NCBI GenBank assembly: GCA_026400555.1
Contig: JAPLOW010000116.1
Span: 1 to 64,000 of the forward strand
Length of the DNA: 64,000 nt
Source of the DNA: Hyphomicrobiales bacterium
GTDB lineage: Bacteria > Pseudomonadota > Alphaproteobacteria > Rhizobiales > Beijerinckiaceae
Direction: 5' to 3'
Shown: one piece after another, positions 1 through 9,730 of the stretch
Position numbering within the stretch: the first letter of the stretch is position 1
How the letters are laid out: each line of letters begins with the position of its first letter
Notes under the pieces: generated by a model
Seen by the model: the letters and a program-made list of their open reading frames with translations, nothing else
The model's database searches: none
Told to the model about the DNA's origin: nothing
Position numbers and translations under genes: made by a program

Positions 1-1
1 C

Positions 2-220
2 GTGCCGGGATGGCGTGCGGAGCTCGGCGCCGGCGTCGACCGCCTGCAGGCATCCCCGGCGTACGGCGAGGTGCGGGACTTCCTGCCCGAGCTGCGCCCG
101 GCCTGGTGGGTGCTGTGGGCGGGGCTCGGGCTGGCGCTGATCCAGCTTGCCCGCCGCCTCGCCAGCCGGCCGCGCCGCGAGGACGCGCTTGCCACCCGAC
201 CGATCCTGAAACAACAGTGA
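2..220 (+). CDS. C-terminal fragment of a membrane protein (5' end outside window)
   Basis: Open frame running to TGA at 218-220 with a hydrophobic segment PAWWVLWAGLGLALIQLA; truncated by window start. Confidence 0.4.
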   Translation: MPGWRAELGAGVDRLQASPAYGEVRDFLPELRPAWWVLWAGLGLALIQLARRLASRPRREDALATRPILKQQ

Positions 221-238
221 GTTCAAGGAGACCTGCCC

Positions 239-670
239 ATGTCCATCTTCGGCGCCAAGACGCCCGCCAAGACGTTCCCGTTCGCGCTCAGCGATGCTGA
301 ATGGCGCAAGAGACTGACCGCCGAGCAGTATGACATCCTGCGCGGCCACGGCACCGAACGCGCCGGCAGCTGTGCGCTGAACGTCGAGAAGCGGGCCGGC
401 ACCTTCTCGTGCGCCGGCTGCGACCAGCCGCTGTTCGTGGCGACGCGGAAGTTCGAGAGCGGCACCGGCTGGCCAAGCTTCAACGATCCGCTGGAGGGCG
501 CCGTCGAGACCACCACGGACAGAAGCTGGGGCATGATCCGCACGGAGGTGCATTGCGCCAATTGCGGCGGCCACCTCGGCCATGTCTTTCCGGACGGCCC
601 GCCGCCGACCGGGCTGCGCTACTGCATCAACGGGGTGGCGATGAACTTCACCCCGGCTGAGCAGGGCTGA
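239..670 (+). CDS. msrB: Peptide-methionine (R)-S-oxide reductase MsrB
   Basis: Two CxxC zinc motifs (CAGC, CANC), GTGWPSF, GHVFPDGPPPTGLRYCINGVAMNF. Confidence 0.93.
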   Translation: MSIFGAKTPAKTFPFALSDAEWRKRLTAEQYDILRGHGTERAGSCALNVEKRAGTFSCAGCDQPLFVATRKFESGTGWPSFNDPLEGAVETTTDRSWGMIRTEVHCANCGGHLGHVFPDGPPPTGLRYCINGVAMNFTPAEQG

Positions 671-1580
671 GCGTCCGGCTGAGGAAGGCCAGCGTCGCGG
701 CGCGCATTGCGGGCGTCTCGACATGGCCCGTGTCGTCGCTGACAAGCACCTCGAAAGCCTCCGCTACGCCGGCGGCGGCATAGGCGGCGCGGGCCTCCGA
801 AACCGCACGGTCGATGGCTGCCGGCGGCGTCAGCGGGTCAAGGTGGCCCATCATGGCGAGTTGAGGCGTCGGCGCAGCGAGGCCAGCGATACGGCCGGTC
901 GAAAAGAGCGGCAGAAGGCCCGGCACGGTCATGTAGTGTCCGTGCAGGTCGTGCGCGCCGGTCTCCACCAGGGTCGCAAGATCGGCGAAGCAGCACAGGT
1001 GCGCGATGACCTTCATGTCAGGGTGAAGCGCCCCGAGCCAGAAGGCGTGGGTGGCTCCCATCGACAGGCCCATGACGCCGATGCGGTCCGGATCGACGCC
1101 GGGCAGCGCCCTGAGAAGCGCCAGCGCGCCACCAAGATCGGCGAGCATCTGGCCGAACAGCGTCCGCCCTTCCCACAAGCGCCGCTTCGCCAAGCCTGAT
1201 TCTGTATCGCCGGCCCGTCCGCCAAAGGTCGGCATGTCGATGCACAGCGCGATCAGCCCGCGCGCGGCCAGCGCCTCGCCGTAGGGTGGATCAAGGATGG
1301 CTGGTCGCCCGTCCAGCAGTTCGGATGCGCCGATCGCATGGCGATTGCCGTGTGCGTGGCAGTAGAGCACGGCCGGCAGGTCCTGCCATTCCCCTGCTGG
1401 CCCTGTCAGAATTCCCCTTACCCGGCTGCCGTCGCTGGCGCGAAGGTCAAGCGTGACGGCGCGCATGGAGGGCACCGCCAATGATATCGGGGTCTGGCTT
1501 GCAAGGCTGAAAACCGTGTCGGCGAGATTGCCCAGGAGGGCGCGCAACGCGGCACGGGATCGAGGGGATTCGTCCGTCAT
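648..1580 (-). CDS. Alpha/beta hydrolase (dienelactone-hydrolase/acetyl-esterase-like)
   Basis: GVMGLSMGATHAF nucleophile elbow, late His (DDTGHVETPAM); start placed at MTDESPRS. Confidence 0.75.
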   Translation of the reverse strand: MTDESPRSRAALRALLGNLADTVFSLASQTPISLAVPSMRAVTLDLRASDGSRVRGILTGPAGEWQDLPAVLYCHAHGNRHAIGASELLDGRPAILDPPYGEALAARGLIALCIDMPTFGGRAGDTESGLAKRRLWEGRTLFGQMLADLGGALALLRALPGVDPDRIGVMGLSMGATHAFWLGALHPDMKVIAHLCCFADLATLVETGAHDLHGHYMTVPGLLPLFSTGRIAGLAAPTPQLAMMGHLDPLTPPAAIDRAVSEARAAYAAAGVAEAFEVLVSDDTGHVETPAMRAATLAFLSRTLSPAQPG

Positions 1581-1782
1581 GCTCGAAAATTCACCATTTC
1601 TGATGGGTTCCGCCCCAGTCGCCCGCACAAAGAGCCCAGAAAACCCGTAACTTGCTTGACACAAGGGAGCGGCCTTTGCGACCATCGGTCAAGACAAGTT
1701 TCCGACTCCGCGCCTCGTTCCTGTTCGGGAGCTTCAGAAAATCAAGAATGGGCCTATCGCGGCTCTCAGGGAGAAGACCATC

Positions 1783-3069
1783 ATGACCACCATGCTTCAC
1801 AAGGCAGGCGTGTTTGCTTTTGCGCTGACCGCTTCCGCCGCCGCTTATGCGACATCCGTCAGCGCGCAGACCGTGAACCTGCGCTATCTGTGCTATGCTG
1901 ACGCCAATGAGTGCGATGTCACGCGCGAACTGCTCGACCGGTTCGAAAAGGCCAATCCCACCATCAAGGTCACGATCGACAAGGTCGGCTTCGCCGTCAT
2001 CCGCGAACAGCTCGAAACCCGCCTTCAAGGCGGCGAGGCGCCGGACATGGCCCGCGTCACCAATCTGGGCGGCCTCAACAGGTACTATCTCGACCTGCGC
2101 CCCTACATCAACGCGGCCAACTGGGAAACCAACTTTGCCTCGACGCTGCCCTGGATGCGGGTGGGGCCGAATGACAAGGGCGTTTACGGCTGGATGACGC
2201 AGCTTACCGTGACCGGCCCCTTCGTCAACAAGACGATGTTCGATCAGGCCGGCGTCAAGCTGCCGGCGCCCGGCGCAACCTGGGATGATTGGGCCAAGGC
2301 CACCGGCGAAGTCCAGAAGAAGCTGAAGGTCTATGCCGGCATGGTGATGGACCGCACCGGCCACCGCTTTGCCGGCCCGGCGATTTCCTATGGCGCGAAG
2401 TATTTCGACGCCTCCGGCAACCCGAGCGCAGTGGTCGATGACGGCTTCAAGGCGATGTCGGAGCGCATGATCACCTGGCACAAGGACGGGCTGATGCCGC
2501 AGGACCTGTGGCCTGGCGCGGCCGGCGCCAAGTGGAAGAACGCCGGCGACATGTTCATCAATGGCGACGTGGTGATGCACATCGCCGGGTCGTGGATGAT
2601 CCAGAAGTTCCAGTCCGACATCGGCGACAAGTTCGAGTGGATCGTGCCGGCCCAGCCCTGCGGTCCTGCCGGCTGCTCGGCCATGCCCGGCGGCGCGGCC
2701 ATGGTGGCCTTCAAATCCACCAAGCACCCGGCCGAGGTGGCCAAGGTCATGGAGTTCATGGTCTCCGAGCCGATCCTGACCGAATACTATGAGAAGACGG
2801 TGCAGATCCCGGCCCACAAGGGCATTGCCGCCAAGGGCCTGAACTATGGCAAGGATGTCGGCCCCGCGACGCAGGCCGCGCTGAAACAGTTCACCGCCGA
2901 CTTCGAGAAGATCTCGCCGATCGCGCACCAGCTTCAGGCGTATCAGCGCAACGTGGCGATCTTCAACGCAACTGTGAACTATGTGGCGCAGGCGATCACC
3001 GGCACGCTGACCACGGCGCAGGCCTACGCCAAGGTTCAGGAAGAGATCGACAACGCCGTCAAGAAGTGA
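1783..3069 (+). CDS. ABC transporter extracellular sugar-binding protein (family 1)
   Basis: Signal peptide; ANPTIKVTID..., GEAPDMARV, GDVVMHIAGSWMI motifs; followed by two permeases and an ATPase. Confidence 0.9.
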   Translation: MTTMLHKAGVFAFALTASAAAYATSVSAQTVNLRYLCYADANECDVTRELLDRFEKANPTIKVTIDKVGFAVIREQLETRLQGGEAPDMARVTNLGGLNRYYLDLRPYINAANWETNFASTLPWMRVGPNDKGVYGWMTQLTVTGPFVNKTMFDQAGVKLPAPGATWDDWAKATGEVQKKLKVYAGMVMDRTGHRFAGPAISYGAKYFDASGNPSAVVDDGFKAMSERMITWHKDGLMPQDLWPGAAGAKWKNAGDMFINGDVVMHIAGSWMIQKFQSDIGDKFEWIVPAQPCGPAGCSAMPGGAAMVAFKSTKHPAEVAKVMEFMVSEPILTEYYEKTVQIPAHKGIAAKGLNYGKDVGPATQAALKQFTADFEKISPIAHQLQAYQRNVAIFNATVNYVAQAITGTLTTAQAYAKVQEEIDNAVKK

Positions 3070-3248
3070 GGACGGGGCTCACACCCGAACCTCATGTGCA
3101 TCCCTCTCATGGCCACCGGATGACGGCGGCCATGATGTCGCTCCTCCCGCCGCCTGGATCAGGTGGCGATTGCCGCGACAAGTCCGGACCTGCGACAGCA
3201 CTGCGGCCCGCTTTATTTCACAGCACCTTCATGTAGTAGGACAGGTTC

Positions 3249-4487
3249 ATGACGCCTCCGTCTCCTGCGCCCACGACAGCCTCAGCTCCTGCCCTCAACC
3301 CTGTTGCCTGGGGCTGGACGATGCTGGGCGATGTGCTCGACGGGCCGTTCCGCGCCTTGCAGGGCCATATCGGCGCGAACCGGATGGCCTATGTGTTCCT
3401 CGTTCCGAACCTGCTGGTGTTCGGCCTGTTCTCATTCTGGCCGATGATCCTGAATTTCTACATCGCCTTCACCGGCGGACAATCGGTGCTGTTGGCCGAA
3501 CGGCCCTTCGTCGGCCTGAGCAATTTCCGCGAATTGCTGGACTGCCCGAGCTATCTCGACCCGCGCACCTGCCCGGTGGCTGGTTTTTCATTTTGGACGG
3601 GATTGTGGAACACGCTGTTCTTCGCCGTCGTGCAAGTGCCGATCATGATCGTGGTGGCGCTGGTGACGGCGGTGGTGCTCAACCGCGACATACGGGCGCG
3701 CGGCTTCTGGCGGGCGGTGTTTTTCTATCCGGTGATGCTGTCGCCGGTCGTGATCGCCGTCATCTGGGACTGGATCCTGAAGCGGCGCGGCATCCTGAAT
3801 GCGCTGCTCGACGACGGGACAACGGCCTGGAACAGTCTTGTCGGCGGCCCGGGCTATTTCGGCGTTCTCGTGGCTTTCGGCCTGTTGATCGGCTGGCCCT
3901 TGGGCAGCCTGCTCGCCAGGCGCGTCAGGACCCTGCCGCCATGGCTGCTCCGTCTGGGCTGCGCCGTCCTTGCCGCCGCCGGGCTCGCCTTGCTGGCGGG
4001 ACGTTCAGGTCTGACGCTGGCCGACTACCGTCCGATCAACTGGCTGATCGACACGCGCTCGGGCTGGCCGATGTTCTGGGTGATTTTCGTTTACACTTGG
4101 GGGCATCTGGGCTTTTACATGCTGATCCTGCTGGCCGGCTTGCAGGCCATCCCCAAGGATCTCTACGAGGCGGCTGAGATGGACGGCACCTCCAAGTCCC
4201 GAGCCTTCTGGCGCATCACGCTGCCGCTTCTGATGCCGACCATGATCGTCGTACTGGTGCTGAGCCTGATCCGCGCCTTCCAGGTCTTCGACGAGGTCTA
4301 CGTCCTGACCGGCGGCGGTCCGGGACAGGCCACCAAGATGATCATCCAGCATGTCTACGAGAGCGCCTTCATCGGCGACGCCAAGCGCTACGGCATCGCG
4401 GCGGCGTCATCGGTGCTGGTGGCGGGGCTGCTGCTGATCCTCACGCTCGGCCAGTTGGCAGCGACCAGAAAGAAGGCGGGCGGATGA
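3249..4487 (+). CDS. ABC sugar permease, MalF/AglF-like
   Basis: EAAEMDGTSKSRAFWRITLPLLMPT EAA motif; multiple TMs. Confidence 0.88.
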   Translation: MTPPSPAPTTASAPALNPVAWGWTMLGDVLDGPFRALQGHIGANRMAYVFLVPNLLVFGLFSFWPMILNFYIAFTGGQSVLLAERPFVGLSNFRELLDCPSYLDPRTCPVAGFSFWTGLWNTLFFAVVQVPIMIVVALVTAVVLNRDIRARGFWRAVFFYPVMLSPVVIAVIWDWILKRRGILNALLDDGTTAWNSLVGGPGYFGVLVAFGLLIGWPLGSLLARRVRTLPPWLLRLGCAVLAAAGLALLAGRSGLTLADYRPINWLIDTRSGWPMFWVIFVYTWGHLGFYMLILLAGLQAIPKDLYEAAEMDGTSKSRAFWRITLPLLMPTMIVVLVLSLIRAFQVFDEVYVLTGGGPGQATKMIIQHVYESAFIGDAKRYGIAAASSVLVAGLLLILTLGQLAATRKKAGG

Positions 4488-5563
4488 TCACGACCACCGA
4501 TGTCACCGGCTTTCTGGGCGCACGGCGCGGCCGCAGCGGGCTGCACTGGACCGACTGGCTGTCCTACACCTATCTCGCCATTGGCGTGATGCTGGTGCTG
4601 CTGCCGATCTTCTGGATGTTCATGTCCTCGATCAAGTCGCCGCGTGCGCTGGTCGAAAACGACCCGCGCCTGCTGCCCTATGAGCAGGTGACGACGCCGG
4701 CGCCTGACGGCCAGCGGCAACTCAATGTTTTCGAGCTGACCCGGCCGGACGGCAGCAAGGCGGATGTCGCCTTCGTCGGCCCGCGCGGCGCCAATGCGCG
4801 CGTTTACGAACTGGGCAAGCCAGGCGATATCTTCGAGGCGCCGCGCACGGCGCTCAGCCGCAAGGACGTGATCAGCCCGCGCTGGGAAAACTACACCGAT
4901 CCGACCATCGGCTCGACCCAGTCGCGCACCTTCAACTTCCTGCGCTATTTCTGGAATTCGACCTTTGTCACGGTCGTGGCCACGCTGATGACGCTGGTTG
5001 TCAACGCCATGGCCGCCTTTGCCCTGTCGAAATACAAGTTCAGGGGCCGCGATGCGATCGTGCTGGTCATCGTGGCGACCTTGCTGATCCCGCCGACCGT
5101 GATCCTTGTGCCGCTGTTCATGACCGTGAGTTCGCTCGGCATGCTCAACTCGCTCTGGGGCGTCATCATTCCCGCCGTCGCCACCCCGACCGGCGTGTTC
5201 CTTCTGCGCCAGTACATGCTGACCATCCCCGATGAACTGCTGGAAGCCGCACGGATGGATGGCGCGTCCGAGTGGAAGATCTTCTGGCGGATCATGCTGC
5301 CGCTGTCGATGCCGGCGCTGTCGGTGCTGGCCATCCTGTCGGTCATGTGGCGCTGGAACGACTTCATGTGGCCGCTGATCGTGCTGACCCAGTCTGAGGT
5401 GTTCACGCTGCAGCTGGGGCTCTCGACCTTCAAGGGCGAGCTCAACGACAACATGCACTATCTGCTTGCGATGACGGTGCTGACCTTGATGCCGGTCACG
5501 CTGGTGTTCGTGTTCCTGCAGAAGCACATCACCACTGGCATCGCCAATACAGGGTTGAAGTAA
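4484..5563 (+). CDS. ABC sugar permease, MalG/AglG-like
   Basis: [29 protein letters not shown] motif; overlaps upstream permease by 4 nt. Confidence 0.88.
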   Translation: MITTTDVTGFLGARRGRSGLHWTDWLSYTYLAIGVMLVLLPIFWMFMSSIKSPRALVENDPRLLPYEQVTTPAPDGQRQLNVFELTRPDGSKADVAFVGPRGANARVYELGKPGDIFEAPRTALSRKDVISPRWENYTDPTIGSTQSRTFNFLRYFWNSTFVTVVATLMTLVVNAMAAFALSKYKFRGRDAIVLVIVATLLIPPTVILVPLFMTVSSLGMLNSLWGVIIPAVATPTGVFLLRQYMLTIPDELLEAARMDGASEWKIFWRIMLPLSMPALSVLAILSVMWRWNDFMWPLIVLTQSEVFTLQLGLSTFKGELNDNMHYLLAMTVLTLMPVTLVFVFLQKHITTGIANTGLK

Positions 5564-6660
5564 TGGCCACGCTGGAACTGAAAAAGGTCACCAAGACCTT
5601 CGGCACGACCACCGTGATCCATGGCATCGACCTTGCCATCAATCATGGCGAGTTCATCGTGTTCGTCGGTCCGTCCGGGTGCGGTAAGTCGACGCTGCTG
5701 CGCATGATCGCCGGGCTCGAACCCGTCTCGACCGGCGACGTGACCATCGACGGCGCCGTCGTCAACGACATCCCCGCCGCCGAGCGCGGACTTGCGATGG
5801 TGTTCCAGTCCTATGCGCTCTATCCGCACATGAGCGTGCGGCAGAACCTCTCCTTCGGCCTCGAGAACCTCAAGACCCCGAAACCCGAAATCGAGCGGCG
5901 CGTGGCGGAGGCAGCGCGCATGCTGCAGATGGACAAGCTTCTGGAACGGCGGCCCGGCCAGCTGTCCGGCGGCCAGCGCCAGCGCGTCGCCATCGGGCGG
6001 GCCGTCGTGCGCGAGCCGAAGATCTTCCTGTTCGACGAGCCGCTGTCGAACCTCGACGCCGAGTTGCGCGTGCAGATGCGCGTCGAGATCGGCAACCTGC
6101 ACCAGCGCCTCGGCAACACCATGATCTATGTTACCCATGACCAGGTCGAGGCCATGACCATGGCGGACCGGATCGCGGTGCTGAAGGACGGCCGGCTCGA
6201 GCAGTTCGGCCGACCGCTGGACTTGTACAACCGCCCGGCCAACCTGTTCGTGGCAGGCTTCATCGGCTCGCCGCGGATGAACTTCCTGACCGGCGAGCTG
6301 GCTTCGACGGATCAGGCCTCGGCCACCGTCGCGCTTGATGCCGGCGGCAGCGTCAGCGTGCCCTGCATGGCGCAGGCGGCCGCGAGCGGTGCGCCGGTCA
6401 AGCTTGGCGTCAGACCCGAACACATCACCGTCACGGACGCCGGCCAGGGTGATGTGAACCTTAACGTGACGATCACCGAGCAGCTCGGCGGCGAAAGCTA
6501 TCTGCATGGCGCAATGCCATCTGGAGAAGGGCTCTCGGTCCGGCTCGCCGGGCAGACCCGGGTCGTCCGTGGCGATACGGTTGGCCTCAGGCTCGCCGAT
6601 CCCGCATTGCGCCATCTGTTCGATGTAGCCAGCGGCAAAGTCTTTCCGCCCCTCACCTGA
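5563..6660 (+). CDS. ABC sugar transporter ATP-binding protein (MalK/UgpC family)
   Basis: Walker [24 protein letters not shown], Walker [13 protein letters not shown]-terminal TOBE region. Confidence 0.93.
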   Translation: MATLELKKVTKTFGTTTVIHGIDLAINHGEFIVFVGPSGCGKSTLLRMIAGLEPVSTGDVTIDGAVVNDIPAAERGLAMVFQSYALYPHMSVRQNLSFGLENLKTPKPEIERRVAEAARMLQMDKLLERRPGQLSGGQRQRVAIGRAVVREPKIFLFDEPLSNLDAELRVQMRVEIGNLHQRLGNTMIYVTHDQVEAMTMADRIAVLKDGRLEQFGRPLDLYNRPANLFVAGFIGSPRMNFLTGELASTDQASATVALDAGGSVSVPCMAQAAASGAPVKLGVRPEHITVTDAGQGDVNLNVTITEQLGGESYLHGAMPSGEGLSVRLAGQTRVVRGDTVGLRLADPALRHLFDVASGKVFPPLT

Positions 6661-6668
6661 GTCCAGAC

Positions 6669-9032
6669 ATGCGCATCTTCCAGAACGCGGGCGCCTTCAG
6701 TCCGCATCCCCATGGCCTTGACGCGGCCCTCGACGGCGACTGGCGCCTTCGCATCCGGTGCATGGCGCCGCATCTGATGCGAATCGTTATCGAGCCGGCC
6801 GGCGGCCTGCCGCTGGATCGCAGCTGGATGGTGGCGCCTCAGGGTGATGTCCCATGGGAGGGACGCAACCGCGACGATATGGCAGGGTTCGATCCGCCGG
6901 TGACCGAACTGGCGATGCAGGATGGCGGCGCGGTGCTGACGGGCGGCGATTTTCGCGTCCGCATCGGCACCCGGCCCTTCAGAGTCGATGTGGAGCAGCG
7001 TGTCGGCGATGCCTGGCTGCCCTGGGTCAGCGACCGGGAGACCGGCGGCTTCGCGCTCACCGAAAACGGCCGTCACATCCGGCATTTCCAGCACAGGCCG
7101 TTCGGCGATAGGCATTTCGGCCTCGGCGACAAGACCGGACCGCTGGATCGCACGGGCCGCCGCTTCCGAATCCTGCAGCTCGACGCGCTCGGCTATGACG
7201 CCGAGATCGGCGATCCGCTTTACAAGCATGTGCCCTATCTGGCGGTGCAGTCAGGCAACGTGACGGGCGGGCTGTTCTACGATTCGCTCGCCCCGATGAC
7301 CTTCGATATCGGGGCGGAGCGCTCGAACTATCACGGCATCTACCGCTATGTGGAGGCCGAGGAGCCGGGATTTGACCTGTGGCTCATCGCAGGCCCCGAC
7401 CTCGCCGCGGTGACGCGCCGCTTCACGCTGCTGACGGGCCGTCCCGCCCTGTCACCGCGATGGAGCTTCGGCTTCGCCTTCACCACCATGCACCATGCCG
7501 ATGACCCCAACGCCCAGGCGATCATCAGCGCTTTCGCCGACCGCTGCAGGGCCGAGCAGATTCCGATCAGCGCGATCCATTTCGGATCCGGCTATTCGAG
7601 CCGCGGAAAGCGCCGCTATGTCTTCACCTGGAACAGGGACAAGTTTCCGGACCCGGGCGCGCTGTTCGCCAAGCTGTCCGCGATGGATTTGCCCACCGTG
7701 GCCAACCTCAAGCCGGTGCTTATCAACGACCATCCCGACTATGCCGAGGTCAAGGCAGCGGGTGGCTTCATCAAGGATGCTTCGGGCGAGCCGGTGCTGG
7801 AGCAGTTCTGGGACGGGATGGGCTCTTATCTCGACTTCACCAATCCGGTGATGATCGCCTGGTGGCAGGAGCGGCTGAAGCGGCAGGTGCTGGATGTCGG
7901 TTTCACGGCGGGCTGGAACGACAACAACGAGTATGAGATCGGGCGCGAGGACGCGACCGCGACGGGCTTTGGCAAGCCCTTCGCAGCGCCTGCCGCGCGG
8001 CCCCTGCACGCGCTGCTGATGACGCGCGCCACCTTCGAGGCGACGCAAAGCCGCAGCCCCGAGTTGCGGCCCTTCACGATCACGCGGGCCGGCCCGGCGG
8101 GCCTGCAACGCTATGGCGAGACCTGGACGGGCGACAACTACACGTCCTGGCACACGCTGAAATGGAACCTGCGCAATGCGCTGTCGCTTGCGCTGTCCGG
8201 CCAGTCCAAGGTTGGCCACGACATCGGCGGCTTCACCGGCCCCCGCCCGGGCCCGGAGCTGCTGTGCCGCATGGTCGAGATGGCGGCGTTGCATCCACGG
8301 GCGGTGATGAACTCGTGGAAGCCGGACGTCGCCTTCGGATGGGAGGCCGCCACAGTCCCCTGGCTGCATCCCGAGGTACTGCCGCAGATCAGGGCCGCGC
8401 TCAATCTGCGCACAACCTTCCTGCCCCTGATGTACACGCTGGCGCATCAGGCGCATCAGGATGGCTCGCCGATCATCCGGCCGCTATTCGATGCCTTCCC
8501 GGACGATCCACGCGCCTATGAGGATCAGGACGCGATGATGCTGGGGCCAGATGTGCTGTTCTCGCCGGTCGTCAGCGAAGGCGCCAGGACCAAGACCCAG
8601 TACTTGCCGAAAGGTCCGAAGGGCTGGATCGAATTTCACTCCGGCACGCTTCATCCGGCGGGCAAGGCCGTCACGGTCAAGGCGCCGCTCGGCAGGCCGC
8701 CGGTCTTCGTGCGGGTCGGCGCTGCGCTGGCGCTCGCCGCCACCACACCGGACGTGAAGCCGCATGACGCGCCTGCACGACGGCTCTATCTCGCGCTTGC
8801 CGGTTCAACCGGCCGCGGAACGGGCCGCCATTTCGAGGATGACGGCGTCAGCTGGGCTTTCCGCCATGGAGAGGCCCTCGATCTGGACATGGCTTGGCGC
8901 TGGAGCAGTGAACGCGTCGACATTGCGCTGCGCAGGCGCGCCGGGCGGTCGGCCATGCCGGAACGCAGTGCGTGGTACATCGATGCTCCGGGACTGGGCA
9001 GACGGAAGGCTGTGATCAGACCCGACGGATAA
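6669..9032 (+). CDS. Glycoside hydrolase family 31 alpha-glucosidase
   Basis: GH31 features: PRWSFGFAFTTM, GWNDNNEYE nucleophile region, HDIGGFTG; 3' end of the importer operon. Confidence 0.88.
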   Translation: MRIFQNAGAFSPHPHGLDAALDGDWRLRIRCMAPHLMRIVIEPAGGLPLDRSWMVAPQGDVPWEGRNRDDMAGFDPPVTELAMQDGGAVLTGGDFRVRIGTRPFRVDVEQRVGDAWLPWVSDRETGGFALTENGRHIRHFQHRPFGDRHFGLGDKTGPLDRTGRRFRILQLDALGYDAEIGDPLYKHVPYLAVQSGNVTGGLFYDSLAPMTFDIGAERSNYHGIYRYVEAEEPGFDLWLIAGPDLAAVTRRFTLLTGRPALSPRWSFGFAFTTMHHADDPNAQAIISAFADRCRAEQIPISAIHFGSGYSSRGKRRYVFTWNRDKFPDPGALFAKLSAMDLPTVANLKPVLINDHPDYAEVKAAGGFIKDASGEPVLEQFWDGMGSYLDFTNPVMIAWWQERLKRQVLDVGFTAGWNDNNEYEIGREDATATGFGKPFAAPAARPLHALLMTRATFEATQSRSPELRPFTITRAGPAGLQRYGETWTGDNYTSWHTLKWNLRNALSLALSGQSKVGHDIGGFTGPRPGPELLCRMVEMAALHPRAVMNSWKPDVAFGWEAATVPWLHPEVLPQIRAALNLRTTFLPLMYTLAHQAHQDGSPIIRPLFDAFPDDPRAYEDQDAMMLGPDVLFSPVVSEGARTKTQYLPKGPKGWIEFHSGTLHPAGKAVTVKAPLGRPPVFVRVGAALALAATTPDVKPHDAPARRLYLALAGSTGRGTGRHFEDDGVSWAFRHGEALDLDMAWRWSSERVDIALRRRAGRSAMPERSAWYIDAPGLGRRKAVIRPDG

Positions 9033-9134
9033 CAGCGTTCCCGAGACGGTCCGTTCCATCCTTGCCTTTCACCATGTCGCCGTGTATCAGCGGCGCAGAT
9101 TTCCATTCATGTTGAGATGAGAGGGACGCCGTTC

Positions 9135-9545
9135 ATGGCTCGCGTCACCGTTGAAGACTGCATCGACAAGGTCGATAACCGCTTTGAACTCGTGCTGCTG
9201 GCGAGCCACCGCGCGCGCATGATCGCTTCGGGGTCGTCGATTCTCGTCCCGCGCGACAATGACAAGAACCCGGTTGTCGCCTTGCGCGAAATCGCAGATT
9301 CCAAGATCGCCCCCGGCGATCTCAAGGAAGATCTGATCCACTCGTTGCAGAAGCATGTGGAAGTGGACGAGCCCGAACCCGAGACCGTGCCGATGCTGGC
9401 CAGCAGCGCGCCGGCCGCCGCCAAGGCCGCCAGCGTGGACGATGCCGATGTCGCATTCGATCGCATGAGCGAGGAAGATCTGCTGCGCGGGCTCGACGGC
9501 CTCGTGGCGCCCTCAGGCAACAGCCGGGACGATGACGAGGACTGA
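9135..9545 (+). CDS. rpoZ: DNA-directed RNA polymerase omega subunit
   Basis: [33 protein letters not shown]; immediately upstream of rel. Confidence 0.95.
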   Translation: MARVTVEDCIDKVDNRFELVLLASHRARMIASGSSILVPRDNDKNPVVALREIADSKIAPGDLKEDLIHSLQKHVEVDEPEPETVPMLASSAPAAAKAASVDDADVAFDRMSEEDLLRGLDGLVAPSGNSRDDDED

Positions 9546-9575
9546 TCGCTGTCTGCTGAAAAGTTGGAACCAATG

Positions 9576-9603
9576 ACCCGGCCCGCAAGGCCGGGTATTT
9601 TGT
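9576..9603 (+). terminator. Rho-independent terminator after rpoZ
   Basis: ACCCGGCC-CGCAA-GGCCGGGT hairpin followed by ATTTTG. Confidence 0.65.
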
Positions 9604-9730
9604 TGTCCTGCAGGGATATCGAAGACGCCGCGCTTTTTTCGCCGCGCCGTTGCCAAATTGTCTTGATGCAATGCGCGCCGCGCCGAATATTGCTGTCCGG
9701 CTCCCATCACGCAGTGGATCAAGCGCGCCC

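Noticed and set aside
1591-2928. 445-aa - strand ORF opposite the sugar-binding protein gene
   Set aside because: Antisense shadow of a clear ABC binding-protein gene; His/Arg/Gly-rich composition typical of high-GC reverse frames
4388-5527. 379-aa - strand ORF (His/Arg/Gln-rich)
   Set aside because: Antisense to permease; composition artefact
7452-8456. 334-aa - strand ORF
   Set aside because: Antisense to GH31 gene; no domain signal
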